Counted from the first letter of the stretch, positions 1 through 9,866 are shown. The stretch is 64,000 nt of DNA from JAWKIW01 sp041394145 (GCA_041394145.1 JAWKIW010000020.1:28632-92631), one strand, 5' to 3'. Numbers and translations: made by a program. The notes: generated from the sequence alone by a model not told the origin.

Positions 1-1028
1 TGGTGCTGCACCCCGACGTGGCCGGTGCCGACGACGCCGTCGCCCGCACCCGCGAGCTCGTGGCCTCGCTCGATCCCCCCTTCGAGGTCGACGGCGCGCC
101 GGTGGTGCTCACCGCCAGCGTCGGCGTCGCCCACGCCACCGGCGCCGACGGCGGCTCGGGCGAGCTCCTCCGTCGCGCCGAGGTGGCGATGTACCGCGCC
201 AAGGACGCCGGCGGTCACCAGGTCGCCGTGGATGCGCCGGTGGGCGACGGTGAGGTCGCCCACCGCCTGCGGCGGGAGGCCGAGCTGCGCGACGCCGTCG
301 ATCGGGACCACCTCGACGTGTACTTCCAGGGCGAGTGGGACCTCGACGGGTCACACCTGGTCGGTGCCGAGGCGCTGGTCCGCTGGCCGCACCCGGCCGA
401 TGGCGTGCTCGCAGCCGGTGCCTTCATCCCCCTCGCCGAGGAGTGCGGCGTGATCGAGCAGCTCGGGGCCCAGGTGCTGCGCCGGGCCTGCCGGTCCCTC
501 GCGGCGTGGCGGACGACCGGGCTCCCCGACGAGTTCGTCCTGCGGGTCAACCTGTCGGCGCACCAGCTGCGCCAGGCCGACATCGTCGAGGTGGTCATCG
601 ACGCGCTGCGCGATGCCGACGTGCCCGCCGCCTCCCTGTGCCTCGAGCTCACCGAGTCGGCCCTGCTCGTCGACCCGGTCCGCGCCGCCGAGGTGCTGGC
701 CGAGCTGCGGGCGGCCGGGGTCGGGTTGGCCGTCGACGACTTCGGCACCGGCTACTCCTCGCTGCTGTACCTGAAGCGCCTGCCGCTCACCTCGCTCAAG
801 ATCGACCGGTCCTTCGTCGCCGGCCTCCCCGACGACGCGTCCGATGCCGCCATCGTGCGGGCCGTGATCGGGCTGGCGCACAGCCTGGGCGTGGGGATCA
901 CCGCCGAGGGCGTCGAGACCGACGAGCAGCGGGGCACACTGGTCGACCTGGGCTGCCACCGCGCCCAGGGGTACCTGCTGTCCCGGCCCGAGCCCGAGGC
1001 CGACTTCGCCGCCCGCCTGCGAACCTGA
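1..1028 (+). CDS. GGDEF-EAL cyclic-di-GMP protein, C-terminal part
   Basis: The gene enters from the left edge, so its N-terminus and the GGDEF active site are outside the window. The first ~75 residues match the end of a GGDEF domain (LRRAEVAMYRAKDAGG). An EAL phosphodiesterase domain follows, with the expected motifs: GAEALVRW, NLSAHQL, LELTES, DDFGTGYSSL, KIDRSFV, AEGVET and AQGYLLSRP. All usual metal- and substrate-binding acidic residues appear present, so it probably hydrolyses cyclic-di-GMP. Whether the GGDEF half also makes it cannot be judged. The stop is TGA at 1026-1028, tail to tail with a tetR gene 20 bases on. Confidence 0.93.
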   Translation, partial: VLHPDVAGADDAVARTRELVASLDPPFEVDGAPVVLTASVGVAHATGADGGSGELLRRAEVAMYRAKDAGGHQVAVDAPVGDGEVAHRLRREAELRDAVDRDHLDVYFQGEWDLDGSHLVGAEALVRWPHPADGVLAAGAFIPLAEECGVIEQLGAQVLRRACRSLAAWRTTGLPDEFVLRVNLSAHQLRQADIVEVVIDALRDADVPAASLCLELTESALLVDPVRAAEVLAELRAAGVGLAVDDFGTGYSSLLYLKRLPLTSLKIDRSFVAGLPDDASDAAIVRAVIGLAHSLGVGITAEGVETDEQRGTLVDLGCHRAQGYLLSRPEPEADFAARLRT

Positions 1029-1048
1029 GGCCCGGGTCGACCGCGCCC

Positions 1049-1618
1049 TCAGCGGGAGTGGCGCAGGCCGGCCTCGACGAGGTCGACGAGCGCGTCGTAG
1101 CAGCGGTCGCGGTCGAGGTCGGGCCCGGCGTCGTGCAGCTCGAGGCTCACCATGCCGTGCAGGGCGGCCCACACGCTGAGGGCGAGGCCGGCGGCGCCCT
1201 CGGTGCCCGGATCGACCACGCCGGCGTCGACGCCCTGCTGGATGCGGGCTTCGAGCAGCCCGAGCGACTCCAGCGCCGCCGTCTTGGCCTCGTCGGACGG
1301 CTCGTGACCCGGCACCGGGCGCTCGAACATCACGGCGTAGTGGGTGGGGTTGTCGAGCGCGTTGCGCCGGTAGGCGTGGGCGCACCGTCGCAGGTCGGCG
1401 AGGGGATCCGCCGTCCGCCGCACCCGCCGCATGGCGGCGGACAGGCGGTGGAACCCCTCGACGAACAGCGCGTCCACCACGCCGTCCTTGCCGCCGAAGT
1501 GGGTGTACACGCCCATGGTGGAGGTGCCGGCGCGCTCGGCGATGGCGCGGACGGTGAGGGCGTCGGGCCCGCCCTCGGCGAGCAGGTCGTCGGCAGCGGC
1601 GAGCAGCGCCCGGCGCAC
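1049..1618 (-). CDS. TetR family transcriptional regulator
   Basis: The N-terminal TetR helix-turn-helix is clear (LTVRAIAERAGTSTMGVYTHF). The C-terminal domain ends with the motif WAALHGMVSLEL typical of the TetR_C_33 type. It is divergent from an MFS drug-efflux gene, with a short palindrome between them, so it very likely represses that pump and itself. The start is uncertain. I chose the GTG at 1618, which has GAGGAGG five bases upstream and gives 189 residues. The same frame stays open far upstream without a good start. A stronger GGAGGAGG precedes GTG 1719 and ATG 1710, but these lie in another frame, so a one-base error between about 1620 and 1710 may hide the true N-terminus. Confidence 0.82.
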   Translation of the reverse strand: MRRALLAAADDLLAEGGPDALTVRAIAERAGTSTMGVYTHFGGKDGVVDALFVEGFHRLSAAMRRVRRTADPLADLRRCAHAYRRNALDNPTHYAVMFERPVPGHEPSDEAKTAALESLGLLEARIQQGVDAGVVDPGTEGAAGLALSVWAALHGMVSLELHDAGPDLDRDRCYDALVDLVEAGLRHSR

Positions 1619-1776
1619 GTCGGCCTCCTCGGCCGGTGCGGCGGCGTGGCGTCGCCCCGCCGTGGGGCGCGCTGTGCGCCCCTGGCCCTCGTGTCGGTCC
1701 GTCGCGGCATCAGCGGCACGGTACTCGTCCTCCTCCGGTGTGGCGGATTTCTCCCCCCGCAGGGAATGACACTGCA

Positions 1777-1789
1777 ATAACGATGTTAT
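1777..1789. promoter_or_regulatory. Palindromic operator between tetR and MFS gene
   Basis: ATAAC-GAT-GTTAT is an inverted repeat with 5-base arms and a 3-base centre, in the AT-rich patch between the divergent tetR and MFS genes, 34 bases before the MFS start. TTATAC (1786-1791) could be a -10 element for the pump, which the operator would overlap. The position suits TetR autorepression; binding is inferred. Confidence 0.5.
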
Positions 1790-1823
1790 ACGGTGCGACC
1801 CACCACCAGAGAGGGAGGACGCC

Positions 1824-3491
1824 ATGACGACCACGCTGCCCATCGAGACCGCCTCACCGCCGGGTGCGACGCCCGAGCGACCGCCGAGGCGGTGGCTGGT
1901 GCTCGCCGCCCTGTGCCTCTCGGTGTTCCTGATCGTCGTCGACAACACCATCGTGAACGTGGCCCTGCCGACGCTCGTGCGTGAGCTGGGGGCGACCACC
2001 AGCCAGCTCCAGTGGATCGTCGACGCCTACACGCTGGTGTTCGCCGGCCTGCTGCTCGCCGCCGGGAGCCTCGGCGACCGGTTCGGCCGCAAGGGTGCCC
2101 TGCTCGTCGGGCTGGGGCTGTTCGCCGCCTTCTCGTGGCTCGCCTCGATGGCGACCTCGCCGGAGCAGCTCATCGCCGCTCGGGGGGCGATGGGCATCGG
2201 GGCGGCGCTCATCTTCCCCGCCACCCTGGCGCTGCTCGTCAACGTCTTCACCGATCCGCGGGAGCGGGCGACGGCCATCGGCATCTGGGCCGCGGTGAGC
2301 GGCCTGTCGGTGGCGCTGGGCCCCGTGACCGGTGGCTGGCTGCTCGAGCACTTCTCCTGGGGCTCGGTGTTCCTCGTGAACCTGCCCATCGTCGTCGTGG
2401 CGGTCGTGGCCGTCGCCCTGCTGGTGCCGACGTCGCGGGACGCCCGGGTGGGGCGCTTCGACCCGCTCGGCCTGGTCCTGTCGATCGCCGGCATCACCGT
2501 GCTCGTCTGGGCGGTGATCGAGGGGCCGCACCACGGCTGGACCTCCACGACGAGCCTCACGGCCTTCACCGGCGCCGTGGTGCTGCTCGGCTCGTTCGTG
2601 GCCTGGGAGCTGCGCCGACCGGATCCGATGCTCGACGTGCGCGTCTTCCGCAACCCCCGGTTCACCGCCGGCAGCGTGTCGGTCACCTTCGCCTTCTTCG
2701 CCCTCTTCGGCTTCGTGTTCATGGTGACCCAGTACTTCCAGTTCGTGCGGGGCTACGGGACCCTCGAGGCGGGTCTGCGCACGGTGCCGTTCGCCCTGTT
2801 CACCGGGGTGGCAGCGCCGATCGCCCCGAAGCTCGCCGAGCGCTTCGGCACGAAGGGGGTGGTGGCCACCGGCCTCGTGGCCATGGCCGTCGGCTTCTTC
2901 TTCGCCGCACGCCTGGGTGCCGACTCGCCCTACCTGATGGTCGTGGGCTCCATGTTCTTCATGGGCGGGGGCCTCGGCCTGGTCAACGCGCCGGCCACCG
3001 AGGCGATCATGGGCTCGCTGCCGCCGGCCAAGGCCGGTGTCGGCTCCGCCGTCAACGACACCACCCGCGAGCTCGGGGGCACCCTCGGCGTCGCCGTCGT
3101 CGGCAGCGTGTTCGCCTCGGTGTACGGCGGTCGCCTCGGCGACGCCCTCGCCGGCCAGCCGATCCCCGAGGCCGCCGCCTCGGCGGCTCGCGAGTCGATC
3201 GGCGCCGCCTACGCCGTGGCCGCCCAGGCACCGCCGCCGTTCGCCGACGCGCTGCGGTCGGTCGCCCGCTCGGCCTTCATGGACGGGTTCTCGGCCGGCT
3301 CGCTCATCGCCGCCGGGGTGGTCCTCGCCGGCGCCGTGCTGGCGCTGGCCTTCCTGCCCGCTCGAGCCGAGACCCCGGTGGTGGACGTCGACGGTGCCGA
3401 TGATGGCGACGGTCTGCCCGCACCGATCCCCGCACCGATCCCCGCGCTGCTGCTCGGTGCCCCCGCGCTCGCCCCCGAGGGCGTGGCCTGA
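1824..3491 (+). CDS. MFS transporter, DHA2 (EmrB/QacA) family
   Basis: A 555-residue multi-spanning membrane protein, the length expected for the 14-helix DHA2 drug/proton antiporters. Motif A is visible after helix 2 (GSLGDRFGRKG), an early D-N pair lies in helix 1 (IVVDNTIVNVALP), and the antiporter motif C region reads ALGPVTGG. The start ATG follows the ribosome site GAGGGAGG. It is divergent from a TetR gene with an operator-like palindrome between, the standard layout for a substrate-induced efflux pump. The substrate cannot be told from sequence. The C-terminus ends in an Ala/Pro tail. Confidence 0.93.
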   Translation: MTTTLPIETASPPGATPERPPRRWLVLAALCLSVFLIVVDNTIVNVALPTLVRELGATTSQLQWIVDAYTLVFAGLLLAAGSLGDRFGRKGALLVGLGLFAAFSWLASMATSPEQLIAARGAMGIGAALIFPATLALLVNVFTDPRERATAIGIWAAVSGLSVALGPVTGGWLLEHFSWGSVFLVNLPIVVVAVVAVALLVPTSRDARVGRFDPLGLVLSIAGITVLVWAVIEGPHHGWTSTTSLTAFTGAVVLLGSFVAWELRRPDPMLDVRVFRNPRFTAGSVSVTFAFFALFGFVFMVTQYFQFVRGYGTLEAGLRTVPFALFTGVAAPIAPKLAERFGTKGVVATGLVAMAVGFFFAARLGADSPYLMVVGSMFFMGGGLGLVNAPATEAIMGSLPPAKAGVGSAVNDTTRELGGTLGVAVVGSVFASVYGGRLGDALAGQPIPEAAASAARESIGAAYAVAAQAPPPFADALRSVARSAFMDGFSAGSLIAAGVVLAGAVLALAFLPARAETPVVDVDGADDGDGLPAPIPAPIPALLLGAPALAPEGVA

Positions 3492-3500
3492 AGCTCGGTC

Positions 3501-3546
3501 GCCCCGACGTCCCGGTGGTCGCCCGCCACCGCCGGGACGTCGGGGC
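3501..3546. terminator. Strong GC-rich hairpin after MFS gene
   Basis: Two perfect 15-base complementary arms (3501-3515 and 3532-3546, GCCCCGACGTCCCGG and its complement) enclose 16 bases, part of which can pair further (GGTGG/CCACC). It starts nine bases after the MFS stop. There is no T-run, as is common for hairpin terminators in high-GC actinobacteria. The rest of the gap to 3661 holds short imperfect repeats and nothing I can name. Confidence 0.6.
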
Positions 3547-3661
3547 ATCGGCGCGCTCGGCGTCGGGCTGACCGGGGCATGGGGCCGGCCGGGGCGTGGG
3601 GCTGATCGGCGTCGGGCTTGCCGGGCGTCGGCGCGTGGGGCGATCGGCGACACTGGCCGGC

Positions 3662-4353
3662 GTGGACCTGCACAGCGACGTCGACCTGCTCGAAGGCCTC
3701 TGCACGACCCGGGCCATCCGGCGCTACCGGCCCGACCCGATCCCCGACGAGGACCTCGCCCGGATCCTGTTCGCCGCCACCCGGGCGCCGTCGGGGTCGA
3801 ACCGCCCTTCCGGTTCCTGGTGCTGCGCGACGGGCCCCGGGCGGCGGCGGCCAAGGCGCTGCTCGGTCGGGCGTTCCGGGACGGCTGGTCGGCCAAGCTG
3901 GCCGCCGACGGCTACGCGGCCGGCAGCGGCGCCGACCCGGCATCGCCGAAGGCCCGCACGGCGCGGGCGATGCAGCAGTTCGTGGACCGGTTCGAGCAGA
4001 CGCCCGTCGTCGTGCTCGCCTGCGTGCAGACCTGGCGGGACCTCGATCCCACCGCGGGCGCCTCGGTCTACCCGGCCTGCCAGAACCTGCTGCTGGCGGC
4101 CCGGGCGCTCGGCTACGGCGGCGTGCTGACCATGTGGCACGCCTTCGTGCTCGACGAGCTGCGCGAGCTGTGCGCCATCCCCGACGACGTGTGGGTCGCG
4201 GCCTGCATCCCGCTCGGGCGCCCCGAGGGGCACCACGGGCCGGTGCGGCGCCGACCGGTGGGTGAGCTGGTCTACGACGACTCGTGGGGCGCGCCGGCCG
4301 AGTGGGCCACCGAGCCCCCCGGCACGCGCCACGCCGGCCGCCCGCCCCGTTGA
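3662..4353 (+). pseudogene. Nitroreductase family protein, frameshifted
   Basis: The N-terminal part reads TRAIRRYRPDPIPDED and TRAPSGSNR in one frame, the FMN-binding start of nitroreductases. After base 3803-3808 the match continues one frame over (PFRFLVLRDGPRA) to the end, with the C-terminal LLLAARALGYGGVLTMW and CIPLGRPEG segments of the same family. One missing C in the run at 3805-3807 would restore a ~230-residue enzyme. It would be an FMN-dependent NAD(P)H oxidoreductase, probably acting on nitro compounds or quinones. The GTG start at 3662 has GACACT seven bases before it, consistent with leaderless expression. A sequencing indel is more likely than decay because both halves are well conserved. 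Confidence 0.8.
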
Positions 4354-4431
4354 GCGATCGCCCTGCTCCGGCGCGACGGGTGCGACCGATGGCACGCCCC
4401 AGGCCCCTGACGGCGCCCGTGCCGGGTCCCC

Positions 4432-4437
4432 TAGGAT
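4432..4437 (+). promoter_or_regulatory. -10 element TAGGAT, leaderless
   Basis: TAGGAT ends eight bases before the hemolysin III-type ATG at 4446, with no purine-rich ribosome site between. The spacing implies transcription starts at or within two bases of the start codon. Confidence 0.55.
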
Positions 4438-4445
4438 CTCGTCCG

Positions 4446-5162
4446 ATGCCGCCGAACGGGACGGACACCGCCGAGGAGGCCCCGGCGCCGGTCGCCACCG
4501 GCTCGCATCCCACCCTCGCCACGCTGCTCGACCGACCGCGGCTGCGGGGGCGTCTGCACCAGGCTGCCGCCGTCGCGTCGTTCGCCGGGCTGATCTGGCT
4601 GGTGCGCTCGGCCGAGGGTGGCACGCCCAAGGTGGCGGCGTGGGTGTACGGGCTGTCGTGCATCGCCCTGTACCTGACCAGCTCCAGCTACCACGTGTTC
4701 AGCCGGTCGCCGCGGGCGCGCCGCATCATGCAGCGCCTCGACCACTCGATGATCTACGTGCTCATCGCCGGCACCTTCACGCCGGTGTGCCTGGTCGAGA
4801 TGACGGGCGCCTACCGGTGGTCGGTGCTCGCGGTGGTGTGGGTCGGCGCCCTCGCCGGCGTCGTGCTCAAGCTGTTCGCCCTGGAGCGCTTCACCAAGCT
4901 CGGCTTCGCCCTGTACCTGGTGCTCGGCTGGGTCGGGCTGGTGATGATCCCCGTGCTGGCCGGCGACCCCGCCCTCCTGGCGCTCGTGCTCGCCGGCGGT
5001 GTCCTCTACACGGTGGGCGCGGTGCTGTTCGCGCTCCAGCGGCCCCGGCTCCACCCGGGCTGGTTCGGCTACCACGAGGTCTGGCACGCCTTCGGGATCG
5101 CCGCCGGCGCGCTGTTCTTCGTGGTGAACCTGCAGGTCGTCCAGCACGCCGCCGGGGCCTGA
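4446..5162 (+). CDS. trhA: Hemolysin III / PAQR family membrane protein
   Basis: A 238-residue protein with about seven membrane segments and the family's metal-site residues: an early SSSYHVF histidine, the LDHSMIYVLIAGTFTP block with Asp/His, and the C-terminal HEVWHAFG pair of histidines. PAQR/TrhA proteins are membrane-fluidity or ceramidase-like hydrolases; despite the name, toxin activity is rarely shown. The start ATG is preceded by TAGGAT rather than a ribosome site. It stands alone between a nitroreductase and ino1, each with its own apparent promoter. Confidence 0.88.
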   Translation: MPPNGTDTAEEAPAPVATGSHPTLATLLDRPRLRGRLHQAAAVASFAGLIWLVRSAEGGTPKVAAWVYGLSCIALYLTSSSYHVFSRSPRARRIMQRLDHSMIYVLIAGTFTPVCLVEMTGAYRWSVLAVVWVGALAGVVLKLFALERFTKLGFALYLVLGWVGLVMIPVLAGDPALLALVLAGGVLYTVGAVLFALQRPRLHPGWFGYHEVWHAFGIAAGALFFVVNLQVVQHAAGA

Positions 5163-5200
5163 GACCGCCCGGGAAGGCGCCCGTCGCCACGGCCGCCGCC

Positions 5201-5206
5201 TAGGGT
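5201..5206 (+). promoter_or_regulatory. -10 element TAGGGT, leaderless
   Basis: TAGGGT lies exactly six bases before the ino1 GTG start at 5213. The intervening GTCGCC has no ribosome-binding character. Confidence 0.6.
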
Positions 5207-5212
5207 GTCGCC

Positions 5213-6511
<1,299 letters not shown>

Positions 6512-6547
6512 CCGAGGAGCGGGCCGGCGGGGTGCCCGCTCCGGGGA

Positions 6548-7405
6548 TCATTCCGTCGCGGTGAGGGCGAGGGCGGCGAGCGAGGCGCCCTCGAACAGCA
6601 CGGCCAGCTGGTTGGGGCTCGGGATGCCGGGCCGGCTGCGCCACAGCACCAGCGCGGCGAGCGGCTCCTTCCGGCCGGGGAGGCGGACCGGTTCGGCCCA
6701 CACGGCGGCGAAGCCGACCTCGGCCGCCGCGTCGGCCAGGCCCGGGTCGAGCCGGCTGAGGTCCTCGTGCAGCACGCGGGAGCCCGCCAGCGCCTCCTCC
6801 CACGGCCCCGGGCCGCGCCCGGCGAGCGCCGGCGGCAGGTCGGTGTCGTCGAAGGGCACGGCCGCGTCGACGCCGGCGACGAGCAGCACGGCTCGAGCCA
6901 CCACCGGGTGGCCCCGCATGGCCTCGACCACGTGGCGCAGCGCCTCCCGCCGACGGCCCATGGCGATGGCGGTGACGGCGTCGGCCATGCCGCTGGCGGC
7001 GCTCTCCTCGCTGAGGAAGCACACGATGCCGCCGATCTCGGGGTCGTCGAGGTGGTTGGTGGACCACACGTCGGCGCGCCGCTCCCGACCGAGGTGGTCG
7101 AGGAAGGTGATCCGCAGGGGACCCATGATCGTGTCGGGGTAGTCGGTGCTGAGCGCCATCGACGAGGCGTAGGTCCACGCCGACTCGGGGGTCACGAACT
7201 CCAGCACCGATCGGCCGGTGAGGTCGCCGGGTCGCTGGCCGACCTGCTCGGCGGCCGGGCCGGACGCGTAGCGCACGGTGCCGGAGGCGTCGATCACCAG
7301 CACGGCCCCGGGCCGCGCGTCCACGACGGCATCGGGGGTCGGCACCGGCGATCCGGTCGTCGGCTCGGTCGTCGGCTCGGTCATCGGCTCGGTCACGTCG
7401 CGCAT
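6548..7405 (-). CDS. PAS-domain protein
   Basis: A 285-residue soluble protein. A Thr/Pro-rich N-terminus (MTEPTTEPTT repeats) is followed by a PAS domain at about residues 30-135 (VLVIDASGTVRYASG, GRSVLEFVTPES, PLRITFLDHLG). The last ~130 residues look like a GAF-like half domain (GVDAAVPFDD, FAAVWAEPVRLPG, PLAALVLWRSRPG). There is no GGDEF, kinase or HTH output domain, so it may sense a ligand and act through a partner, or be the sensor half of a GGDEF-EAL protein left without its output. It is convergent with ino1 and divergent from the DUF2510 gene. Confidence 0.75.
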   Translation of the reverse strand: MRDVTEPMTEPTTEPTTGSPVPTPDAVVDARPGAVLVIDASGTVRYASGPAAEQVGQRPGDLTGRSVLEFVTPESAWTYASSMALSTDYPDTIMGPLRITFLDHLGRERRADVWSTNHLDDPEIGGIVCFLSEESAASGMADAVTAIAMGRRREALRHVVEAMRGHPVVARAVLLVAGVDAAVPFDDTDLPPALAGRGPGPWEEALAGSRVLHEDLSRLDPGLADAAAEVGFAAVWAEPVRLPGRKEPLAALVLWRSRPGIPSPNQLAVLFEGASLAALALTATE

Positions 7406-7435
7406 CGCCGTCTCCGTCGGGTCCGCCGGCCGAGC

Positions 7436-7441
7436 AGGCTA
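7436..7441 (-). promoter_or_regulatory. -10 element TAGCCT upstream of PAS gene
   Basis: TAGCCT on the minus strand sits 30 bases before the PAS-protein ATG, giving a short leader that contains the ribosome site CGGAGAC. Only the hexamer and spacing support it. Confidence 0.4.
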
Positions 7442-7570
7442 CCGGGTCCGGCCGGCCGCGGAGGATGCGTGCGCCCGCCGCCGTCGGTCGGCAAGAGTGG
7501 GCGGTGCGCGGAACGTGCGGTCGTGGCCGGCGCCTCGCCCCGCGCCCGACGGCCCGAGGAGCACCACCAG

Positions 7571-8290
7571 ATGTCCGAGTACTACGACCCGACCGCCCGA
7601 CCCGTCGCCGGCCAGCCCGGCTGGTTCGTCGACCCGACCGGTCGGCCCGGGCTCGAGCGCTACTTCGACGGCGCCCGCTTCGTCGACCGCACCCGCCCGG
7701 CCGGCGGCGGGCAGCCGGGGTGGTACCCGCACCCGCGCCACCAGGGCCTGCTGCGCTACTGGGACGGCAGCGCCTGGACCGAGGACGCCCGGCCCGAGGG
7801 TGACGGCACGGCCGGCTGGTACCCCGACCCCGAGCACGTCGAGCTGCTGCGCTACTGGGACGGCAAGCGCTGGCGGCGCGATGCGCGCCCGGCCGACGAC
7901 AGCCAGCGGCCGGGCTGGTACCCCGACCCCGACCACGCCGACAAGCGCCGCTACTGGGACGGCCGGGAGTGGACCAGCCGCACCGCGCCGGCCGTGCCCT
8001 CCTCCGCGCCGCCCAAGGGCGGCAACACCGGGCTCGTCGTCGCCCTGGTGGTCTTCGCCCTGATCCTGGTGGGGGCGCTGGTGTTCATCGTCGTCAAGGC
8101 CACGTCCGACTCGACCGGGGGCACCACCACGACGTCGTCGACCACCTCGTCCTCGACGACCTCCACCACCTCGACGACGTCGTCGACCACCACGACGACC
8201 CGACCGACCACGACCTCGACGACGTCGACGACGCGCCCCTCGAGCAGCTCGTCGTCCTCCTCGTCCTCCTCGTCGAGCTCCACGCCCTGA
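7571..8290 (+). CDS. DUF2510 four-repeat membrane protein
   Basis: Four copies of the DUF2510 motif occupy residues ~15-140 (GWFVDPTG...YFDG; GWYPHPRH...YWDGSAWT; GWYPDPEH...YWDG; GWYPDPDH...YWDGREWT). A single membrane helix follows (LVVALVVFALILVGALVFIVV, ~residues 155-177). The ~60-residue outer tail is almost only Thr and Ser, suited to glycosylation or a flexible cell-wall stalk. DUF2510 is an actinobacterial tryptophan-rich domain of unknown role, usually cytoplasmic next to a membrane helix. The ATG at 7571 has a ribosome site CGAGGAG. The repeats probably arose by duplication inside the gene. Confidence 0.85.
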   Translation: MSEYYDPTARPVAGQPGWFVDPTGRPGLERYFDGARFVDRTRPAGGGQPGWYPHPRHQGLLRYWDGSAWTEDARPEGDGTAGWYPDPEHVELLRYWDGKRWRRDARPADDSQRPGWYPDPDHADKRRYWDGREWTSRTAPAVPSSAPPKGGNTGLVVALVVFALILVGALVFIVVKATSDSTGGTTTTSSTTSSSTTSTTSTTSSTTTTTRPTTTSTTSTTRPSSSSSSSSSSSSSSTP

Positions 8291-8326
8291 CCGCCGCAGA
8301 CCGACGGAGGGCGAACAGGCGGGATC

Positions 8327-8332
8327 TAGGCT
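8327..8332 (+). promoter_or_regulatory. -10 element TAGGCT, leaderless
   Basis: TAGGCT ends exactly six bases before the menB ATG at 8339; the spacer GCGCCG contains no ribosome site. Confidence 0.6.
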
Positions 8333-8338
8333 GCGCCG

Positions 8339-9250
8339 ATGCCCCGTGCCGCCGTCTCCGAGCTGTTCGATCCCGACGCCTGGGAGCCCGTCCCCGGCTT
8401 CGAGCTGACCGACATCACCTACCACCGGGCCGTCGACCAGGGCACCGTGCGGGTCGCCTTCGACCGCCCCGAGGTCCGCAACGCCTTCCGTCCCAAGACG
8501 GTCGACGAGCTGCACCGGGTGCTGGACCACGCTCGCCAGACCACCGACGTCGGGTGCGTGCTGCTCACCGGCAACGGACCGTCGCCGCGTGACGGTGGCT
8601 GGGCGTTCTGCTCGGGTGGCGACCAGCGCATCCGGGGCAAGGACGGCTACAAGTACGCCGAGGGCGAGACGGCCGACACCATCGACCCGGGCAAGGCGGG
8701 GCGGCTGCACATCCTCGAGGTCCAGCGACTCATCCGCTTCATGCCCAAGGTGGTGATCTGCGTGGTCCCCGGGTGGGCGGCCGGCGGCGGCCACAGCCTG
8801 CACGTGGTGTGCGACCTCACCGTCGCCAGCCGCCAGCACGCCCGCTTCAAGCAGACCGACGCCGACGTGGCCAGCTTCGACGGCGGCTTCGGGTCGGCGT
8901 ACCTCGCCCGCCAGGTGGGCCAGAAGTACGCACGCGAGATCTTCTTCCTCGGGCGCGAGTACTCCGCCGACGACGCCCACCGCATGGGCATGGTCAACGA
9001 GGTGGTCGACCACGCCGACCTCGAGCGGGTGGCGCTCGAGTGGGGCCGGTTGGTCAACGGCAAGAGCCCGACTGCGCAGCGCATGCTGAAGTTCGCCTTC
9101 AACCTCGTCGACGACGGCCTGGTGGGCCAGCAGGTGTTCGCCGGCGAGGCCACCCGTCTCGCCTACATGACCGACGAGGCCGCCGAGGGCCGCGACAGCT
9201 TCCTCGACAAGCGCGAGCCGGACTGGTCGCCGTTCCCCTGGCACTACTGA
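8339..9250 (+). CDS. menB: 1,4-Dihydroxy-2-naphthoyl-CoA synthase
   Basis: A crotonase-fold enzyme that closes the naphthoquinone ring of menaquinone from o-succinylbenzoyl-CoA. Diagnostic MenB features are FDRPEVRNAFRP, the long insert around FCSGGDQRIRGKDGYKY, the AAGGGHSLHVVCDLTVAS oxyanion region and SFDGGFGSAYLARQVGQK, which carries the Asp/Gly signature. The C-terminal SPFPWHY is also family-typical. At 303 residues it has a ~25-residue N-terminal extension. Menaquinone is the usual actinobacterial quinone and would be the electron acceptor of the NDH-2 gene at 31.5-33.1 kb. A methyltransferase gene follows after ten bases, probably co-transcribed. Confidence 0.95.
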   Translation: MPRAAVSELFDPDAWEPVPGFELTDITYHRAVDQGTVRVAFDRPEVRNAFRPKTVDELHRVLDHARQTTDVGCVLLTGNGPSPRDGGWAFCSGGDQRIRGKDGYKYAEGETADTIDPGKAGRLHILEVQRLIRFMPKVVICVVPGWAAGGGHSLHVVCDLTVASRQHARFKQTDADVASFDGGFGSAYLARQVGQKYAREIFFLGREYSADDAHRMGMVNEVVDHADLERVALEWGRLVNGKSPTAQRMLKFAFNLVDDGLVGQQVFAGEATRLAYMTDEAAEGRDSFLDKREPDWSPFPWHY

Positions 9251-9260
9251 GCCGCCGCGC

Positions 9261-9866
9261 GTGACCGACCACCGACGCTACGACGAGGCCTACTTCGAGC
9301 ACTGGTACCGACGGGAGGGCTTCGGCTCGCCGGCGCGGCTGGAGCGCAAGGCCCGCTATGCGGTGGGCGCCGCCGAGTACCTGCTCGACCGGCCGGTGCG
9401 CTCGGTCCTCGACGTGGGCGCCGGGGAGGGGGCGTGGCACGGCGCGCTCCGGCGGCTGCGGCCGGCGGCCCGGTACCAGGGCGTCGATCCGAGTGCCTAC
9501 GCGGTGGACCGCTACGGACGGGCTCGCAACCTGGTGCGTGGCGCGCTCGGCGACCTCGATCGCCTCGCCGATGCCGGGGTGCTGCGCGGGCCCTACGACC
9601 TGATCGTGTGCGTCGACGTGCTGGCCTACCCCGACGACGGCGAGGTGGCCTCCGGCCTGCGCTCGATCGCCGGCCTGCTCGGCGGGGTGGCCCTGCTCGA
9701 GGTGTACACGGACCAGGACCTGGTGGTGGGCGACACCGGCCACTACCGCCTCCGGCCGGTGACCGACTACGAGCGGTGGTCCGCCGCTGCCGGCCTCGAG
9801 CGCGTCGGCCCCCACCTCTACGTCGGCCACCACCTCCGCCCCACCCTCGCCGCCTTCGAGCGCTGA
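9261..9866 (+). CDS. Class I SAM-dependent methyltransferase
   Basis: A 201-residue Rossmann-fold methyltransferase. The SAM-binding motif is SVLDVGAGEGAWHGAL, the acidic loop is YQGVDPS, and motif IV reads YDLIVCVDVLAYPDD. The substrate is unknown. It starts with GTG ten bases after menB and is probably translated with it. A role in quinone methylation is tempting but unsupported: it lacks close likeness to UbiE/MenG signatures and resembles small generic methyltransferases. Its stop codon lies inside the first copy of a 47-base tandem repeat. Confidence 0.8.
   Translation: MTDHRRYDEAYFEHWYRREGFGSPARLERKARYAVGAAEYLLDRPVRSVLDVGAGEGAWHGALRRLRPAARYQGVDPSAYAVDRYGRARNLVRGALGDLDRLADAGVLRGPYDLIVCVDVLAYPDDGEVASGLRSIAGLLGGVALLEVYTDQDLVVGDTGHYRLRPVTDYERWSAAAGLERVGPHLYVGHHLRPTLAAFER

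Noticed and set aside
1854..3896. A long minus-strand open frame opposite the DHA2 transporter
   Set aside because: Composition is Arg/Gly/His-rich and it lies antisense to a clear membrane transporter with ribosome site and operator.
8106..8287. Microsatellite-like tandem repeat of ACG/TCG triplets
   Set aside because: It simply encodes the Thr/Ser-rich tail of the DUF2510 protein with mixed codons and no fixed unit.
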